Below are positions 15,834 to 22,321 of a stretch of 26,097 nt of DNA, one piece after another. Location of the stretch: contig NZ_JBKQOU010000070.1 of the NCBI RefSeq assembly GCF_052145335.1, positions 1-26,097 on the forward strand, given 5' to 3'. Under the pieces are notes generated by a model that saw only the letters and a list, made by a program, of their open reading frames with translations, ran no database searches and was not told the DNA's origin. The first letter of the stretch is position 1. Every line of letters starts with the position of its first letter. The stretch comes from Rhodoblastus sp052145335 (lineage in GTDB: Bacteria > Pseudomonadota > Alphaproteobacteria > Rhizobiales > Beijerinckiaceae). The position numbers and the translations under genes were made by a program.

Positions 15834-16730
15834 ATGATCCGGAACGTCACGACGCTCGACGCGAGCGATTTTGCCATGCGCAATTGGACGGGGCGCGAGG
15901 CGGGCCCTATCCGGATCGGGTCGCCCGAACATTTGCGCCTGTTCACGCGGATGCTGCTCGATACGCATAACCCTTACAAGCCAGCCGTCATCGATTGGCC
16001 GAAACTGGCGCCGGATGCGCTGGAGCGGGTGACATCGCTGCCGATCTGGGACATCGCCGTCCAGACGGAAGGAAGGGCGTCGATAAGGGTCAAGACTTTT
16101 GCCGAAACCATCCACGACCCCGTCTTGCGCGAGGCGCTGGAAATGGACGCTGGCGAGGAGGCGCGACACAAGGTCGTCCTTTCCAAACTGGTTGAGGCTT
16201 ATGGGATCAAGCTCGCCCCCGAGCCGGAATACGCCCCGCCGAGATATCCCATGTGGGCGTGGCTGGTGACGGGCTACAGCGAATGTATCGACAGTTTCTT
16301 CGCCTTCGGCCTGTTCGAGAGCGCGCGCCGGTCCGGCTTTTTTCCCAACGAACTGATCGAGACTTTTGAGCCGGTGATACAGGAAGAAGGGCGTCATATC
16401 CTGTTCTTCGCCAATTGGGTCGCCTGGCGTCGCCGCACCCTGCCCTTGTGGAAACGCCCAATTTTCCGCCTCACCGAATGGGCCGTATGGGCGTTCCTGA
16501 TCTGGGAGCGAATCGGAATCGCCCGCGGTCTCGACAACGCGGGCGAGATGCAGGACGCCAATTTCGCCATGCAGGGCTCAAGCTCGGTGGGTGTCGAGTT
16601 GTCTCCGGCGGAATTGATCGATCTATGTCTTGTCGAAAATGACCGCCGGATGGCCGGCTATGACGAGCGGCTGCTTCGCCCACGGCCGGTTCCCGCCCTC
16701 GCCCGCTTTGCGCGTCGGTTCCTGAAGTGA
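15834..16730 (+). CDS. Ferritin-like-domain (putative diiron) protein
   Basis: This 298-residue protein has two ExxH motifs of the ferritin-like four-helix bundle: Glu109-x-x-His112 in DAGEEARHK and Glu185-x-x-His188 in EEGRHILFF. Supporting acidic residues sit between them (Glu150 in GYSECIDS, Glu162). This arrangement binds a diiron centre in the ferritin/ribonucleotide reductase superfamily. The C-terminal third has an amphipathic or membrane-apposed helix (LTEWAVWAFLIWERIG) and a basic end. I use ATG 15834, with GGAGAGG seven bases upstream; GTG 15828 is an alternative two codons longer. It lies 51 bp after the HerA-like gene on the same strand. The reaction is unknown: oxidase, hydroxylase and storage roles are all possible. 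Confidence 0.8.
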   Translation: MIRNVTTLDASDFAMRNWTGREAGPIRIGSPEHLRLFTRMLLDTHNPYKPAVIDWPKLAPDALERVTSLPIWDIAVQTEGRASIRVKTFAETIHDPVLREALEMDAGEEARHKVVLSKLVEAYGIKLAPEPEYAPPRYPMWAWLVTGYSECIDSFFAFGLFESARRSGFFPNELIETFEPVIQEEGRHILFFANWVAWRRRTLPLWKRPIFRLTEWAVWAFLIWERIGIARGLDNAGEMQDANFAMQGSSSVGVELSPAELIDLCLVENDRRMAGYDERLLRPRPVPALARFARRFLK

Positions 16731-17230
16731 TGAAAGCCGCAGGGGGCTGCTGACCGAAAACAACCGAAAATTCATTGCGAGCGAGGCTGCGCCTTGCTTC
16801 CCGGCATTGTCCGTCGTCGCTTGAGGACCGGCGGCGAAGAAGCAGCCACGCGCCAATGCCGAGCGCTGGATCGAGAATCCCGAATGTCGTCATGACATGA
16901 GGAAACACGCCAGCCAGCGCCAGAGGTATGAGCACCAGGGGAACCAGCGTCACTCGGTCAAACACCGAAGCGGCGACGAATTGCTTTGCGCCCGAACGGC
17001 CGCCGAACAAGTAAAGCCAACCAACGACCGCGATCATCATGCCCAGCACACGGCAAAGCGCTTCCTCATGCCCGGCAAAACCGGAATCCAGGAAAACAGT
17101 CTGGATCACGCCCGGCCAGACCAGCATCACAGCGCCGGACGCCAGATAAAAGATCCCGTTGATCGCCGTGTATTGGGACGAGACGGACAAATCGGAAGGT
17201 TTTTTCAACAAGATCCGCGACAACGGACAT
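16471..17230 (-). CDS. Small four-helix membrane protein, apparently frameshifted and missing its natural stop
   Basis: The recognisable part is a membrane protein of about 130 residues with four hydrophobic helices (YTAINGIFYLASGAVMLVWP, RVLGMMIAVVGWLYLFGG, VTLVPLVLIPLALAGVFP, TFGILDPALGIGAWLLL). The best start is ATG 17230 with AGGGAGGA six bases upstream, reading MSVVADLVEKT, but this frame ends at 17066. The membrane part is in the next frame, entered from a TTG at 17223. One base fewer in the A6 run (plus-strand T6, 17200-17205) would join them into MSVVADLVEKPSDLSVSSQY. After GAWLLLRR (about 16825) the frame runs on without a stop, through a degenerate repeat and antisense to the ferritin-like gene to 16471; that tail is unlikely to be native. 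The family is not named. Confidence 0.5.
16772..16800. repeat. Degenerate half copy of the palindromic repeat seen at 4581-4656
   Basis: CATTGCGAGCGAGGCTGCGC followed by CTTGCTTCC matches the left arm of the 4581 element (CATTGCGAGCGGAGCGAAGC, then ATTCC) with several changes, and no matching right arm is obvious. It sits at the 3' end of the damaged membrane-protein gene, next to the ferritin-like gene stop. Confidence 0.4.
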
Positions 17231-17344
17231 TGGCGTCCTCCCTTTTTCCAAATGGATAAACAGCATTTTTTGATCGTTCTCGCGCAGCGATGATTTGAGC
17301 TTATGATGCCGAAGTTCGCATGTCACTTGACGGCGGGGGGGACG

Positions 17345-18121
17345 ATGCAGAAATTCGCGCTTGTTACCGGAGCTTCGAGCGGCATAGGCGCGGAAGCCTC
17401 AAGAGAACTCGCTGGCCTTGGCTTCCACGTCATGCTGGTGGCGAGAAACGAGGCGAAACTGGCTGAACTCGCCGCCTCGATCGGGCCGATGGCGAGCTTC
17501 GAGGTCTGCGACGCCGCCTCGGGCCAGGAAGTTTTGGCGATGGCCGATCGGATCCGGAAAAGCCACGGCATTCCCGATGTCATCATTCATTGCGCCGGCG
17601 CCGGCCGATGGAAACGCATTGAAGACACCCCGCCGGCGGAGGCCGTAGAGATGATCGGCGCCCCCTATCTTGCCGCATATAATGTCACTTACGCCTTCAT
17701 GCGCGACATGCTCGCACGCGGATCGGGACGTATTGTTCACATCAACTCGCCCGCCTGTTACATGGCTTGGCCGAGCGCGGTGGGCTATACAGCGGCGAGA
17801 TTTGCGCTGCGGGGGCTGCACGAGGCGCTTTGCCAGGACCTTGCCGGAACCGGCGTTCAAAGCTGCCATATCGTGTTCGGAAGAGTCTCTTCCGAATATT
17901 TCGAGCATAATCCCGGCGCGGCGGAAAATATGCCGGGGATCGCCAAAACCATCCGCACCCTTTCGCCCGCCGAGTGCGGACGCGTGATCGCCGGCGTCGT
18001 CACGCGTCCAAGGCGCGAAACCATTCATCCCTTCGTGCTTCGCGTCTATTACTGGAACAACCGGTTCGCGCCATCGCTGGTTCGCTGGCTGTTGCGGGTC
18101 ACAGGCGCCCGAAGAACCTGA
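17345..18121 (+). CDS. Short-chain dehydrogenase/reductase (SDR) family protein with Arg in place of catalytic Lys
   Basis: The 258-residue protein is a classical-size SDR with a Rossmann fold. It has the cofactor loop TGASSGIG at 8-15, an HCAG motif at 82-85 in place of NNAG, and active-site Ser135 (HINSPACY) and Tyr148 (VGYTAARFAL). The position four after the Tyr, Lys in nearly all SDRs, is Arg152 (codon AGA). The C-terminal segment (YYWNNRFAPSLVRWLLRVTG) may be membrane-associated. ATG 17345 follows a GGCGGGGGG stretch; the frame is open to 17303, but that start has no such site. It is divergent from the damaged membrane-protein gene. Substrate is unknown, and the Lys to Arg change may reduce or redirect activity. 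Confidence 0.88.
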   Translation: MQKFALVTGASSGIGAEASRELAGLGFHVMLVARNEAKLAELAASIGPMASFEVCDAASGQEVLAMADRIRKSHGIPDVIIHCAGAGRWKRIEDTPPAEAVEMIGAPYLAAYNVTYAFMRDMLARGSGRIVHINSPACYMAWPSAVGYTAARFALRGLHEALCQDLAGTGVQSCHIVFGRVSSEYFEHNPGAAENMPGIAKTIRTLSPAECGRVIAGVVTRPRRETIHPFVLRVYYWNNRFAPSLVRWLLRVTGARRT

Positions 18122-18359
18122 CGCCCGCGGGTATAAAAACGCATCCATCGCGCTCCCGGGAGCCTGATTAGAGCCGGCTAAGAAGATTGTGCGTGCAAAT
18201 CACCCGAAGCTAACACTTGATTTATCTGTCCTGAATCACCACTTTATAAAAACAGCCAAGCATTCATGATTTTTCGAAACGAAAAGCTGTCGCAGCAATG
18301 CTTATGCGCACGCCGATAGTTTGGCCAAAAATATTTATCGTGCGCCTTACTAAAGGAAT
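18122..18359. other. Intergenic region upstream of the His-rich protein gene
   Basis: This 238-base stretch is markedly richer in A+T than its surroundings and holds no convincing gene. A short perfect inverted repeat, TTTTCG-AAA-CGAAAA, lies at 18271-18285. The A+T content and position make it a likely promoter and leader for the gene starting at 18360, but I could not fix -35 and -10 boxes. Confidence 0.4.
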
Positions 18360-18596
18360 ATGAAAATGACAAACGTCTTTTATGTTGCAGCGCTGATCAT
18401 TGGTGTCGCGCTTGCCGGAGCCCCCGCAATGGCGGGGGAGCGACTTAACGATGGATTGATGGGCGCCGGCGCTGGCGCCATTGTCGGCGGACCTGTCGGG
18501 GCCGTCGGCGGAGGCGCGATAGGCTATGTTGCGGGTCCCAGCATCTCCCATGGGTTCCATCATCATCACCATCACCACTATGCCCATCACTACTGA
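18360..18596 (+). CDS. Exported glycine-zipper mini-protein with His-rich C-terminus, 78 aa
   Basis: The 78-residue protein starts MKMTNVFYVAALIIGVALAG, a typical signal peptide with likely cleavage after APAMA. A glycine-zipper segment follows (GAGAGAIVGGPVGAVGGGAI), which usually inserts in or lies on a membrane, and then a tail HGFHHHHHHHYAHHY with ten histidines in the last sixteen residues. AAGGAA lies very close to ATG 18360; ATG 18366 is better spaced but would lose the only positive charge of the signal peptide, so I keep 18360. A terminator follows at 18641. Metal binding by the tail is an inference from composition. Small glycine-zipper envelope proteins are common but poorly characterised. 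Confidence 0.8.
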   Translation: MKMTNVFYVAALIIGVALAGAPAMAGERLNDGLMGAGAGAIVGGPVGAVGGGAIGYVAGPSISHGFHHHHHHHYAHHY

Positions 18597-18640
18597 ACGG
18601 CTTTTCTGGCCGATTGGCAAAAGCCTCGATCCTCGCAAGA

Positions 18641-18667
18641 AAGGGCCGCCATGCAGCGGCTCTTTTT
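18641..18667 (+). terminator. Rho-independent terminator after the His-rich protein gene
   Basis: AGGGCCGC (18642-18649) pairs with GCGGCTCT (18656-18663) with one G-U wobble around a six-base loop, followed by a run of five T (18663-18667). It lies 45 bases after the stop of the plus-strand gene and before the convergent transglutaminase gene; it may act partly in both directions. Confidence 0.75.
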
Positions 18668-18694
18668 CATTTAAAACCTTTCCGGCCACCGATC

Positions 18695-19600
18695 TCAGGC
18701 CTGCGCCGTGACCTCGACTTCCACCGACATGCTCAGAAAGGCGTCCGAGGGGCCGACGAAACTGCCGCCCACCGGCATCGCCTGCCTGATGTCGCGCGCC
18801 ACCGCCACGGGAATCAGATTGTAGCCGCCGACGCTGCGGTTGGTGGGATCGAAGGTGATCCACCCGGCGCCGGGCACATAAACTTCCGCCCAGGCGTGGG
18901 TGGAGCCCGCACTGGACGACCCGCTGACACTGGCGTCAGCGACAAAGAGATAGCCGGAAACGATCCTCGCCCCAAAGCCGAGACAGCGCGCGGCTTCGAC
19001 AAACAGCACCGCGAAATCGCGGCACGAGCCCCAGCCGCGATCGAGCGTCTCGACAGGCGACTGAACGCCCTCGTCGTCCCGGCTTTGATAATTGATCCAT
19101 CGCGACACGCCGACACTGAGATCCTTGAGCAGCGCCAATGTATCCGTCCGGACGCCGCCGACGAAGGCCCAGGTCCAGTCGCGCAACCGGCCGTTTCGAT
19201 CGGAATATTGCTGGAACATCAGGGCGCCGAGATCGGTCTGCTCGTCGTCGGCGTAGCGAAACGGATAGGAGATGGCCGACGCCGCGACATCGAACACCGG
19301 CCAGGGCTCGGCGCCGAGTTGCAGTTGCGTGACGCTGTCGATCACGAGCATGTCGACGCTGACGCCAAAAACGGCGGCCGCGACAGAATTGCCGAACACG
19401 TCCTGCGAATGGGTCAGCGATGCGGCGGGATTGATCCTCACCTCATGCGAAACCACGCGAAGGTCGCGGTTTTCTCGCGGGCGCAGCATAAGTCGATGCG
19501 GCCCGAGGCTCACCTGCCGCTGGTATCGATAGGTCGTCCTGTGTTGGATTCGCAGCGCGATCAACGAGATCTCCAACAAGGCGGGCGGGTGGGCGCACAT
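18695..19600 (-). CDS. Transglutaminase-like cysteine protease family protein
   Basis: The 301-residue protein has the bacterial transglutaminase-like architecture: an N-terminal beta-sandwich domain starting LRIQHRTTYRYQRQVSLGPHRL with LMLRPRENRD, and a C-terminal papain-like catalytic core with Cys193 (GWGSCRDFAVLF), His235 (STHAWAEVY) and Asp251 (ITFDPTN). All three catalytic residues are present. Such proteins are cytoplasmic peptidases or amidases of unknown target, often found with related alpha-E or circularly permuted ATP-grasp genes, none of which is here. ATG 19600 opens the frame, but a TTG at 19564 with GGAG six bases upstream gives the N-terminus more usual for the family (LIALRIQHRT). 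Confidence 0.9.
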   Translation of the reverse strand: MCAHPPALLEISLIALRIQHRTTYRYQRQVSLGPHRLMLRPRENRDLRVVSHEVRINPAASLTHSQDVFGNSVAAAVFGVSVDMLVIDSVTQLQLGAEPWPVFDVAASAISYPFRYADDEQTDLGALMFQQYSDRNGRLRDWTWAFVGGVRTDTLALLKDLSVGVSRWINYQSRDDEGVQSPVETLDRGWGSCRDFAVLFVEAARCLGFGARIVSGYLFVADASVSGSSSAGSTHAWAEVYVPGAGWITFDPTNRSVGGYNLIPVAVARDIRQAMPVGGSFVGPSDAFLSMSVEVEVTAQA

Positions 19601-19899
19601 ATTAGCACCCGCAGCATTTTTCGCGCAGCCCTCGGCTCATGAGAAAAAGCGAATGGACTGCATTCGTGAAAATACTTCGTTCAGCACGCCGTCAGCTATT
19701 GCGTGACAAGATAAATCTGCTCAGGCCTTGTATTTTTGACGCTGACCCCCACCTAAGGAAAGTCGATAGACGGATCTCCGTGTCAATTTTCTTTGGAAAT
19801 TATTCAACGGCAGGCCGCAAACATTCAGCAAAAAATGCGATTTCGATGGTCGGCGGCAGCGCTGGCGTGCATTTGTAACGTCTCTAGAAAGGGGTTTCC
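19601..19899. other. Long leader/promoter region upstream of the cold-shock gene
   Basis: These 299 bases contain no ORF I believe; the open frames here lack ribosome sites and recognisable protein. The A+T content rises in 19660-19880, as expected for a promoter and long untranslated leader, which are usual for CspA-type genes. I see TTGACG at about 19736 but no convincing -10 partner. Confidence 0.4.
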
Positions 19900-20112
19900 A
19901 TGTCTCAGGGAACCGTCAAGTGGTTTAATTCCGAAAAAGGCTTTGGCTTCATTGCGCCGGACGACGGCGGCAAGGATGCCTTCGTTCACATCAGCGCCGT
20001 AGAGCGCTCGGGTCTCAACCAGTTGCGCGAGGGTGACAAAGTTTCCTTCGAACTCGTTGCGGACCGCAAGAGCGGCAAGATGTCGGCCGAAAAGCTGGAA
20101 ATCGTGTCCTGA
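19900..20112 (+). CDS. CspA-family cold-shock protein
   Basis: The 70-residue protein is a single cold-shock domain that binds single-stranded RNA and DNA and prevents unwanted secondary structure. It shows GTVKWFNSEKGFGFI with RNP1 (KGFGFI), DAFVHISAVE with RNP2 (FVHI), and the end GDKVSFELVADRKSGKMSAE. The length is typical. ATG 19900 has AGAAAGGGG eight bases upstream. A long A+T-rich leader precedes it and two hairpins follow, and the next plus-strand genes are small uncharacterised ones. Whether it responds to cold or acts constitutively cannot be read from the sequence. Confidence 0.97.
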   Translation: MSQGTVKWFNSEKGFGFIAPDDGGKDAFVHISAVERSGLNQLREGDKVSFELVADRKSGKMSAEKLEIVS

Positions 20113-20121
20113 CGCTTTTTT

Positions 20122-20145
20122 GCCGCGGGTTGCAAAACCTGCGGC
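20122..20145. other. Hairpin after the cold-shock gene
   Basis: GCCGCGGGTT (20122-20131) pairs with AACCTGCGGC (20136-20145) over 10 bp with one wobble and a four-base loop. It lies nine bases after the cold-shock gene stop. It has no direct U-tract, so it may be a weak terminator or an mRNA-end stabiliser. Confidence 0.6.
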
Positions 20146-20253
20146 TAAGCCTGCGCTTTTCCAAGTCGACCACGGATGTACTGGCGACTTGACCCGCGAT
20201 TTCTTCTCGCTCGCGCGAGGCGGACTCGCCGGGGGAAAGGGCACGGCGCATGC

Positions 20254-20287
20254 AAAGCCCCGCGCCTGATCAAGGTTGCGGGGTTTT
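20254..20287 (+). terminator. Possible terminator or leader hairpin before the 44-aa basic protein
   Basis: AAAGCCCCGC (20254-20263) pairs with GCGGGGTTTT (20278-20287), 10 bp with one wobble and a 14-base loop, ending in four T. It resembles a rho-independent terminator of the cold-shock transcript, but it also sits 25 bases ahead of the next start, so attenuation is possible. Confidence 0.55.
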
Positions 20288-20312
20288 CACCATCACGCAT
20301 CGGGAGATTGTC

Positions 20313-20447
20313 ATGGCTCAGGAACACAAGCGCAGCAACCGCGAAGTCAAGAAGCCGAAAGCAGCCAAACCGGCCAAGGAACCGGCCCCCTCCTTGATGG
20401 CGGCGGGCAGGCTCACGCCGATCAAGGCGCCAAAAAAGACTCATTGA
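20313..20447 (+). CDS. Small highly basic protein, 44 aa
   Basis: An ATG at 20313 with CGGGAG six bases upstream opens a 44-codon frame beginning MAQEHKRSNREVKKPKAAK and ending KAPKKTH. Lysine, Arg, Ala and Pro dominate; the protein is probably disordered and could bind nucleic acid or acidic partners. The good ribosome site, the neighbours in tight array and the similarity to short basic proteins I associate with alphaproteobacterial cold-shock or stress loci support it as real. It ends nine bases before the next start, so it is probably translated from one message with the following genes. No domain or function is known to me. Confidence 0.7.
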   Translation: MAQEHKRSNREVKKPKAAKPAKEPAPSLMAAGRLTPIKAPKKTH

Positions 20448-20456
20448 GGACGACAC

Positions 20457-20720
20457 ATGCCTGTACGCACCACGGAAACCACCGTAACGTTCAGGCGTCC
20501 GTTTGCTTTGCCAGAGTTCGAAGCTCCACAGCCGGCCGGAACCTATCGTCTGTTGACAGACGAAGAAGAGATTACCGGCTTGTCGTTTGTCGCCTTTCGT
20601 CGCGTCGGGACCATGTTGCGTCTCCCCTCTCTGGCGACGTCGGGCAGACCGGAACAGATGATTTCAATCGACGCCAAAGACCTTGCGGCCGCCTTGACCG
20701 CTGACGGCGAGAACAGGTGA
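20457..20720 (+). CDS. Small conserved hypothetical protein, 87 aa
   Basis: The 87-residue protein starts MPVRTTETTVTFRRPFALPE at an ATG with GAGGA six bases upstream. The core is TVTFRRPFALPEFEAPQPAG followed by TYRLLTDEEEITGLSFVAFRR, an all-beta looking pattern, and the C-terminal half contains DAKDLAAAL. No signal peptide or membrane helix is present, so it should be cytoplasmic. Proteins of this type are, from memory, widespread in Hyphomicrobiales but uncharacterised. It lies between the 44-aa basic protein and the 109-aa protein with gaps of nine and four bases, strongly suggesting one operon. Confidence 0.82.
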   Translation: MPVRTTETTVTFRRPFALPEFEAPQPAGTYRLLTDEEEITGLSFVAFRRVGTMLRLPSLATSGRPEQMISIDAKDLAAALTADGENR

Positions 20721-20724
20721 GACC

Positions 20725-21054
20725 ATGGCCTTCAAGACACAAGCGCTGCGTTATCTCGGCGGCATCTCCGGAAACGGGGTCGTCACGCAAAACGGAAAAG
20801 AAATCGCGCCGGCAAAATTCGATCTCGACGGCTATTTTCGTCCAGCCGTTGGCGTCACGGGTTCCGGTGAAATCCAGCTTTCGGGCGACGTGCTCAAAAG
20901 TCTGTTCGGTCGCACGGACCTGCAACTCCTGACCGACCAGGGACTGCTGCTCGCCCTGCGTTTTTCGGACTCGACTTTGCCCGCGGCAAGCGAAGTCGCC
21001 CATGTCGATGTAAGCGGGCAGCTTTCCACGGCGCCTGAGGATTGGCGTCAATAG
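20725..21054 (+). CDS. Small hypothetical protein, 109 aa
   Basis: The 109-residue protein begins MAFKTQALRYLGGISGNGVV and starts four bases after the stop of the 87-aa gene. The gene order and the AGGTGAGACC upstream support translational coupling. The sequence alternates hydrophobic and polar residues (IAPAKFDLDGYFRPAVGVTGSGEIQLSG), suggesting a beta-rich fold, with a helix around DVLKSLFGRTDL and a strand LLTDQGLLLALRFSD. There is no export signal. I do not recognise a family. Codon use matches the flanking genes, so it is unlikely to be recently transferred. Confidence 0.8.
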   Translation: MAFKTQALRYLGGISGNGVVTQNGKEIAPAKFDLDGYFRPAVGVTGSGEIQLSGDVLKSLFGRTDLQLLTDQGLLLALRFSDSTLPAASEVAHVDVSGQLSTAPEDWRQ

Positions 21055-21082
21055 CCAAAATAACTCAAGGATTGGACCCAGC

Positions 21083-21532
21083 GTGCCGCAAGCCTTCCCT
21101 TCGCTTGGCCCGGAATACGAGCCTTTCCTTTATGCCGTGGTGTGCGACGAGGGGAACGGAACCTCGCTGACCATGGTTTCGGCCATCGCGCGCACCGGCG
21201 CCGATCCCTGGAAGGAAGCGGCGCGCATCGCGAAATTGCCTAAAGCCGCCGCGCTCGAAGACTTGGCTCGCATGATTCCGGATGGCGGCGGCGCCGATCG
21301 CAGCGCCATCGCCGACCGCCTTTTTGCGCTTCTTCCCGACACGCGCGCCAACAGGAATATTCCCTTCGTCGGCTCCACAAGCGCCGTCCCGCTCCGCAAC
21401 CGCCTCATCCCGGCTGTCATCGTGCTGCTGATCGCGCTTGCCCTCGTTTCCATTTTCAGGAAGACGCCGGCCATCGATTACGGTCAGCAACCGGCTTCCT
21501 CCGCGCCGGCCGCCGACAAAGCCGATCGATGA
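21083..21532 (+). CDS. Tail-anchored-like membrane protein of unknown function, 149 aa
   Basis: A GTG at 21083 starts a 149-residue protein. The N-terminal soluble part contains YEPFLYAVVCDEGNGTSLTM and SAIARTGADPWKEAARIAKLPK, a pattern I recall from uncharacterised Hyphomicrobiales proteins with DPWxEAA. A single membrane helix follows at about residues 105-123 (RLIPAVIVLLIALALVSIF), then a Pro/Ala-rich tail. It probably has its globular domain in the cytoplasm. It lies 28 bases downstream of the 109-aa gene and ends the run of four small genes; a strong palindrome follows 29 bases later. Function is unknown. Confidence 0.8.
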   Translation: MPQAFPSLGPEYEPFLYAVVCDEGNGTSLTMVSAIARTGADPWKEAARIAKLPKAAALEDLARMIPDGGGADRSAIADRLFALLPDTRANRNIPFVGSTSAVPLRNRLIPAVIVLLIALALVSIFRKTPAIDYGQQPASSAPAADKADR

Positions 21533-21561
21533 CCGCAAGCTCGCGAAATTGTCCCCGGGCT

Positions 21562-21593
21562 CCGACAATCCGCCGATAGCAGCGGATTGTCGG
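21562..21593. other. 12-bp perfect inverted repeat between two genes
   Basis: CCGACAATCCGC (21562-21573) and GCGGATTGTCGG (21582-21593) match exactly around an eight-base loop, 29 bases after the stop of the 149-aa gene and 85 before the phosphatase gene. Without a U-tract it is a poor intrinsic terminator; it may mark the 3' end of the operon or be a protein-binding site. Confidence 0.65.
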
Positions 21594-21678
21594 GAAACAA
21601 CCCCCGTCTCAAGCCGTTTGAGTTTGGAAGGCAAATCGAGATCAGCCGTGCGGGGCGGTAATTTCCGGGGAGGCAGCC

Positions 21679-22242
21679 ATGTCAGCGCTTACGATCCTAA
21701 TCATACGGCATGCGGAAAAGCCCGACGAAGCTTGGCCGGGGCCCGGCCTGACGCTGGCCGGAGTGGAGGACGATAAATCGCTGGTAATCCGCGGCTGGCA
21801 ACGCGCGGGGAGTTGGTCCGCGCTATTTGGAGCCGGGCGTGGCGGCCTGGATTTCCCGCAACCTTCGATGATCTACGCCGCCGATCCCAACGCCGCCGGC
21901 GAGGGAAGCAGCCACCGGCCCTTCGCAACCATCACGCCGCTTGCCGCCCGGTTGAATCTGACGCCAAACGTCTCTTTTTCCGTCGGGCAGGAAGCCCAGC
22001 TTGTCCGGGAAATCGTCAATCTGGCCGGATGCGTGCTGATCTCCTGGGAGCACAAGTCGATTGGAAAGTCGATCCTTCCAGCCCTGGCGAATGGCCAGAA
22101 CATTCCGGACATGCCGGCCAAATGGGACGGGAAGCGCTTTGACGTCGTCCTGCGCTTCGACCGCAGCGTTGCCGGAGCGCAGTGGGCTTTCCGCCAACTC
22201 TTTCCCTGCCTGCTATCCGACGATTCCGACACTCCGATGTAA
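21679..22242 (+). CDS. Histidine phosphatase superfamily protein (phosphoglycerate mutase-like)
   Basis: The 187-residue protein begins TILIIRHAEKPDE, where Arg10-His11 form the RHG-type motif of the histidine phosphatase superfamily (His11 is the phosphorylated residue). A later SWEHKSIGKSILPAL supplies the second catalytic histidine. Between them is GLTLAGVEDDKSLVIRGWQRAG, the usual insert region. The protein is short, like SixA and related small members, and probably cytoplasmic. ATG 21679 has GGGGAGG six bases upstream. Substrates of these proteins vary widely (phosphoproteins, sugars, nucleotides) and cannot be chosen here. It follows the small-gene operon after a palindrome. Confidence 0.85.
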   Translation: MSALTILIIRHAEKPDEAWPGPGLTLAGVEDDKSLVIRGWQRAGSWSALFGAGRGGLDFPQPSMIYAADPNAAGEGSSHRPFATITPLAARLNLTPNVSFSVGQEAQLVREIVNLAGCVLISWEHKSIGKSILPALANGQNIPDMPAKWDGKRFDVVLRFDRSVAGAQWAFRQLFPCLLSDDSDTPM

Positions 22243-22321
22243 CCGGACGGCGTTTGACACAAAAACGCTTCTGCCCATCGACGTTTTTGAGCCTATCATT
22301 GGCTTTTCCGTGGAGGGGCCA

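Noticed and set aside
19639..19878. Plus-strand frame of 79 codons upstream of the cold-shock gene
   Set aside because: No ribosome site, no recognisable composition, and the place expected for a long cold-shock leader.
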